DNA of 64,000 nt. Origin: Turneriella parva DSM 21527. GTDB taxonomy: Bacteria > Spirochaetota > Leptospiria > Turneriellales > Turneriellaceae. Both the position numbers and the translations under genes were made by a program. Below, in pieces: positions 61,706 through 64,000 of this stretch. Every line of letters begins with the position of its first letter. The first letter of the stretch is position 1. Below the pieces are notes generated by a model. The model searched no databases, was not told the origin of the DNA, and was given only the letters and a program-made list of their open reading frames with translations. The stretch is taken from positions 2,480,001 to 2,544,000 of the forward strand of contig NC_018020.1 of NCBI RefSeq assembly GCF_000266885.1, in the 5' to 3' direction.

Positions 61706-62350
61706 TTAAGCCTGCGGCGCCTTTTTATTGTCTAATCTCTCTTTGTATGATATACCGCCCCTCAGCAGAATCCAGACGCGCTTGCGCGCGCGGGCAATAA
61801 TCTTAACTTCTTCTTTATCTTCACCGGGCGGCAGATCGAGCACCTCGTCGAGCATCAGCATCATCTGGTCCATGATCATGCGTGCAACTTCGATGCCGAT
61901 GCTGATCGGCACACCTTGCCATTCGGGCAGGCCAATAAGGTCGTGGCCGAGAATCATCGACATGTCATGAATTTCTTCGCGAATACGTGCACGTACGCGC
62001 GCACGTCCGCCGAGTCTTTCTTTGGTGAGAAATAAAAAGTAGCGCCTGTGCCGGCGGGCGAATCGTAAGAATGTGCCGACTGACTCATAGACGAGCTGGC
62101 GCGCTGTCAGGCGGCGTGCGCGAACCCCGGCGACGAGATTTTCCATCGGGCGAAAACAATATTCAACGAGTTCGACGGCCAGATCTTCCATTTCGTTGAA
62201 ATGCCGGTAGAATGTCGCAGGCACTACGCCCGCTTCGCGCGTGACCTCGCGCAGGCTGATGCTTGAAAAGCTGCGGTCGTCGCTCATGAGTTTAATCGCC
62301 GCTACCATGAGTGCGCGGTGGGTTTTCAGGCGTTGCTGCGATTTTTTCAT
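61706..62350 (-). CDS. TetR-family regulator, FabR-like
   Basis: A 214-residue TetR-family repressor. The helix-turn-helix is ISLREVTREAGVVPATFYRHFNE at residues 31-53, with the following EDLAVELVEYCFRPMENL that marks FabR/DesT-like regulators of unsaturated fatty acid synthesis. The C-terminal ligand domain has the acyl-CoA-sensing style (RHRRYFLFLTKER). ATG 62350 overlaps the dedA stop as ATGA. A role in coordinating lipid composition with DedA is plausible but inferred. Target genes are not visible. Confidence 0.9.
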   Translation of the reverse strand: MKKSQQRLKTHRALMVAAIKLMSDDRSFSSISLREVTREAGVVPATFYRHFNEMEDLAVELVEYCFRPMENLVAGVRARRLTARQLVYESVGTFLRFARRHRRYFLFLTKERLGGRARVRARIREEIHDMSMILGHDLIGLPEWQGVPISIGIEVARMIMDQMMLMLDEVLDLPPGEDKEEVKIIARARKRVWILLRGGISYKERLDNKKAPQA

Positions 62351-62994
62351 GCTGCCGCCTTCGTCTTGCGCCTCTGGCGCAGGTATTCGATCACCATCGG
62401 CATCACGGAGAGCAGAACGATGCCGATGACCACGAGGCTGAAATGTTTGCGAATGACTTCGAGATTACCGAATGCGTAACCAGCGAGGGTCATCGAGCTG
62501 ATCCAGAAGATGCCGCCGACTACGTTAAAAATGGCAAAATCGCGGTATCGCATTTCGGCAATACCCGCGACAAACGGGGCCAAAGTTCTCACAATGGGAA
62601 CAAAGCGCGCGAGCACAATGGTTTTATTGCCATACTTCTCGTAAAATTCATGGGTTTTCTGCAGGTATTCACGTTTGACGACGCGCGAAAACCGTCGCGT
62701 GACCACGTGCCCGAGGTAACGGCCGACTGCGTAGTTCAGGGTATCTCCGGCTATTGCCGCAACTGACAGGCTCACGAGAATAATGGGGAGTGAAAGGGTG
62801 CCCCGCGCCGCAAGCGCGCCCACGGCAAACAGCAGGGAATCGCCCGGCAAGAAGGGGGTGACGACGAGGCCGGTTTCGGCAAAGATGACGGTGAACAGAA
62901 TAGCATACATCCATATACCATACTGCAGCGACCAGGCGTCGAGATACCGCTCAAGGTGCAAAACCACGTCAATCGCGGCAACGATAAACTCCAT
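62347..62994 (-). CDS. DedA-family membrane protein
   Basis: A 215-residue integral membrane protein of the DedA/SNARE-associated (VTT) family. It has the conserved acidic/Arg set: ETGLVVTPFLPGDSLLFAVGALAA, GDTLNYAVGRYLG, FYEKYGNKTIVLARFVPIVRTLAPFVAGIAEM. Family members act as undecaprenyl-phosphate or phospholipid flippases and maintain the proton motive force. ATG 62994 fits; in-frame upstream sequence is weak. The stop overlaps the FabR-like start. Confidence 0.94.
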   Translation of the reverse strand: MEFIVAAIDVVLHLERYLDAWSLQYGIWMYAILFTVIFAETGLVVTPFLPGDSLLFAVGALAARGTLSLPIILVSLSVAAIAGDTLNYAVGRYLGHVVTRRFSRVVKREYLQKTHEFYEKYGNKTIVLARFVPIVRTLAPFVAGIAEMRYRDFAIFNVVGGIFWISSMTLAGYAFGNLEVIRKHFSLVVIGIVLLSVMPMVIEYLRQRRKTKAAA

Positions 62995-63007
62995 GTTTAC
63001 TAACTTT

Positions 63008-63022
63008 ACCACCGCACGTGGT
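63008..63022. promoter_or_regulatory. candidate operator between dedA and lpoB-like gene
   Basis: A short dyad ACCAC-CGCAC-GTGGT lies 13 bases upstream of the dedA start, in the 103-base gap to the divergent lipoprotein gene. Because the TetR-type regulator is encoded in the dedA operon, it could be an autoregulatory site. Only the dyad and location support this. Confidence 0.25.
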
Positions 63023-63097
63023 CTGACAATAAATATCTGCAAAAACGCCTATTGCAGAAAGTGTTGCCGCAACCTTTGGCAGAGCAATTCTGGGCCT

Positions 63098-63682
63098 ATG
63101 AAGACCCCATACCGCTTTGCGCTGATTCTGGGCCTTGCGGCCGCCAGCGCCTGTGCATCCACGACAAAGAGGCTCGATGCGAATGAAGACCTGACCGCAG
63201 ATTCGGGTGAACTCACCAGGGGGGAGCTCGAAAAGGCCGCGCAGGCCATGGCGCAGAAGGTGCAGGCTCACTTTCAGGCAAACCGGCCCGCCGAGGGCAT
63301 TTTTGTCGCCTTTCTGCCGACGAAAAACGACACTTCTGAGCAGCTGCCCGTCAATGTATTCGACAACCGGGTCGTGGCCGATCTGCTCGCCGGCAAGATC
63401 TACACGGTGAGGGTTGAAGACCGCACGAAGGCCCTTTCTGAAATCGCGTTCAGCCAGACCGGAGCTACGGCGAACGGCATTTCGGCCGGCAAAATGCGCA
63501 GCCCTAACTTCTTCATTCAGGCAGAAATTCACGAGAATATTTTCAAGACCGGCGGCACGCGCATTGTGGAGCAGATTCTGAACTTTGAGATGCGCTCGGT
63601 CGAAACGCAGCTCGTGGTGTTCAGCGACCAGATTATCTACCGCAAGAAGCCGCGTAACCAAAAGGGCGGCGTGGGATGGTAA
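63098..63682 (+). CDS. LpoB-like lipoprotein (penicillin-binding protein activator family)
   Basis: A 194-residue lipoprotein: signal MKTPYRFALILGLAAASAC with lipobox ASAC (Cys19). The mature part has the LpoB fold pattern: VAFLPTKNDTSEQLP, LAGKIYTVRVEDRTKAL and ILNFEMRSVETQLVVFSDQI. LpoB activates PBP1b in E. coli; more distant members are described as COG3417. The overlapping downstream gene of COG3014 type supports the assignment to that conserved lipoprotein set. ATG 63098. Confidence 0.85.
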   Translation: MKTPYRFALILGLAAASACASTTKRLDANEDLTADSGELTRGELEKAAQAMAQKVQAHFQANRPAEGIFVAFLPTKNDTSEQLPVNVFDNRVVADLLAGKIYTVRVEDRTKALSEIAFSQTGATANGISAGKMRSPNFFIQAEIHENIFKTGGTRIVEQILNFEMRSVETQLVVFSDQIIYRKKPRNQKGGVGW

Positions 63683-64000
63683 CACGAAATATGTGCGCGA
63701 GGGCGATAGCCTTCGCGCATGTATTTCTGGTTTTCCACTGCTCGGGTTCATACGCGAAGAAGATTCGCGGCGCTGAAGAGGCCTTCTATTCAGGTGATAT
63801 CGATACCGCAGTACAGCGTATAACCCCGCTCGCGCAGGATTCAAACGCGAAAGACCGTTTGCTCTACTATATGGAAGCAGGGGTCGTCTACCATGCCAAG
63901 GGGGATTTCAAGACCAGCAATGAAATTTTCGGGCGCGCCGATGAAATGGCCGAAGAAATCAAGACCAGCATCAGCAGTTCGGTCGCGGGCTTTTTGCTGA
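63676..64000 (+). CDS. COG3014-like lipoprotein, 3' end beyond window
   Basis: The frame starts with ATG 63676, overlapping the previous stop by 7 bases, and is open to the right edge (about 108 residues seen). The signal sequence ends in VFHC (Cys22), a lipobox, followed by a TPR-like helical part: IRGAEEAFYSGDIDTAVQRITPLA, RLLYYMEAGVVYHAKGDFKTSNEIF. This is the style of COG3014 proteins, commonly next to LpoB-like lipoproteins. The product is truncated by the window. Confidence 0.75.
   Translation, partial: MVTRNMCARAIAFAHVFLVFHCSGSYAKKIRGAEEAFYSGDIDTAVQRITPLAQDSNAKDRLLYYMEAGVVYHAKGDFKTSNEIFGRADEMAEEIKTSISSSVAGFLL

Noticed and set aside
61692-61740. Strong terminator after atpC
   Set aside because: The stem is only five pairs with a wobble; not convincing enough to list as a separate feature.

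Overview
The window reads as a chromosomal stretch of a spirochaete of the Leptospirales, most like Turneriella. This placement is inferred from gene content (two 7TMR-DISM sensor kinases, a membrane AraC regulator, WG-repeat and LpoB/COG3014-type lipoproteins, many small lipoproteins), GC in the mid-50s by eye, and a MurA with Asp instead of Cys in the active-site loop, as known from Borrelia and Chlamydia. I could not run a database search, so the genus is a guess. I found no rRNA, tRNA, CRISPR array, phage or complete insertion sequence.

Layout. Positions 1-1528 carry the 5' part of a secreted TPR/M23 peptidase gene (minus strand, running off the left edge). Positions 1649-6468 hold lysine/peptidoglycan and replication genes: dapA, dapB, a small conserved ORF, murA, dnaB. 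Convergent to them is dinB, followed by a 209-bp foldback MITE-like element abutting a second M23 peptidase. Next come prmC, an alpha/beta-hydrolase bracketed by inverted copies of a small repeat, cdd-asd, bpt, and a tight three-gene signalling operon at 13005-16648 (receiver, membrane CheA-like kinase, ECF sigma factor). Positions 16745-28686 are accessory metabolism and envelope genes (hydrolases, lipoproteins, glutaredoxin, beta-lactamase-fold hydrolase, aldehyde dehydrogenase, thioesterase, papain-like protease with FN3 domains, DUF3108 protein, a glycosyltransferase). Positions 28803-33041 hold a class II aldolase and a glycosyltransferase/GH130 phosphorylase pair. Positions 33098-42129 hold redox, membrane and surface proteins, including a sugar-lactone-oxidase-like flavoprotein fused to a membrane domain and overlapping a membrane AraC gene. 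Positions 42209-54563 hold a hybrid 7TMR kinase with a SpoIIE-type phosphatase, a retinol-saturase/desaturase-like flavoprotein, lipoamide dehydrogenase, a GST, an antisense-overlapping divergent gene pair and a REC-GGDEF(degenerate)-EAL protein. Positions 54654-61691 are the complete F1Fo ATP synthase operon (I-B-E-F-H-A-G-D-C). The right end has dedA-fabR-like and an LpoB/COG3014 lipoprotein pair, the last one cut by the window edge.

Two kinds of structure run through the region and are not explained by the genes. First, at least four classes of small dispersed palindromic repeats, two copies of which sit in frame inside dapB and lpdA. Second, long near-perfect hairpins with very short loops that swallow stop codons (and, for dnaB, the start codon and Shine-Dalgarno). 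The best candidate for an undescribed system is the receiver / 7TMR-DISM-Hpt-CheA-type kinase / ECF sigma operon. The GT4-toroid/GH130 pair and the membrane-fused flavoprotein with its overlapping regulator come next. No stretch longer than 300 bases lacks a gene; the longest gap (7611-7887) is mostly the foldback element.
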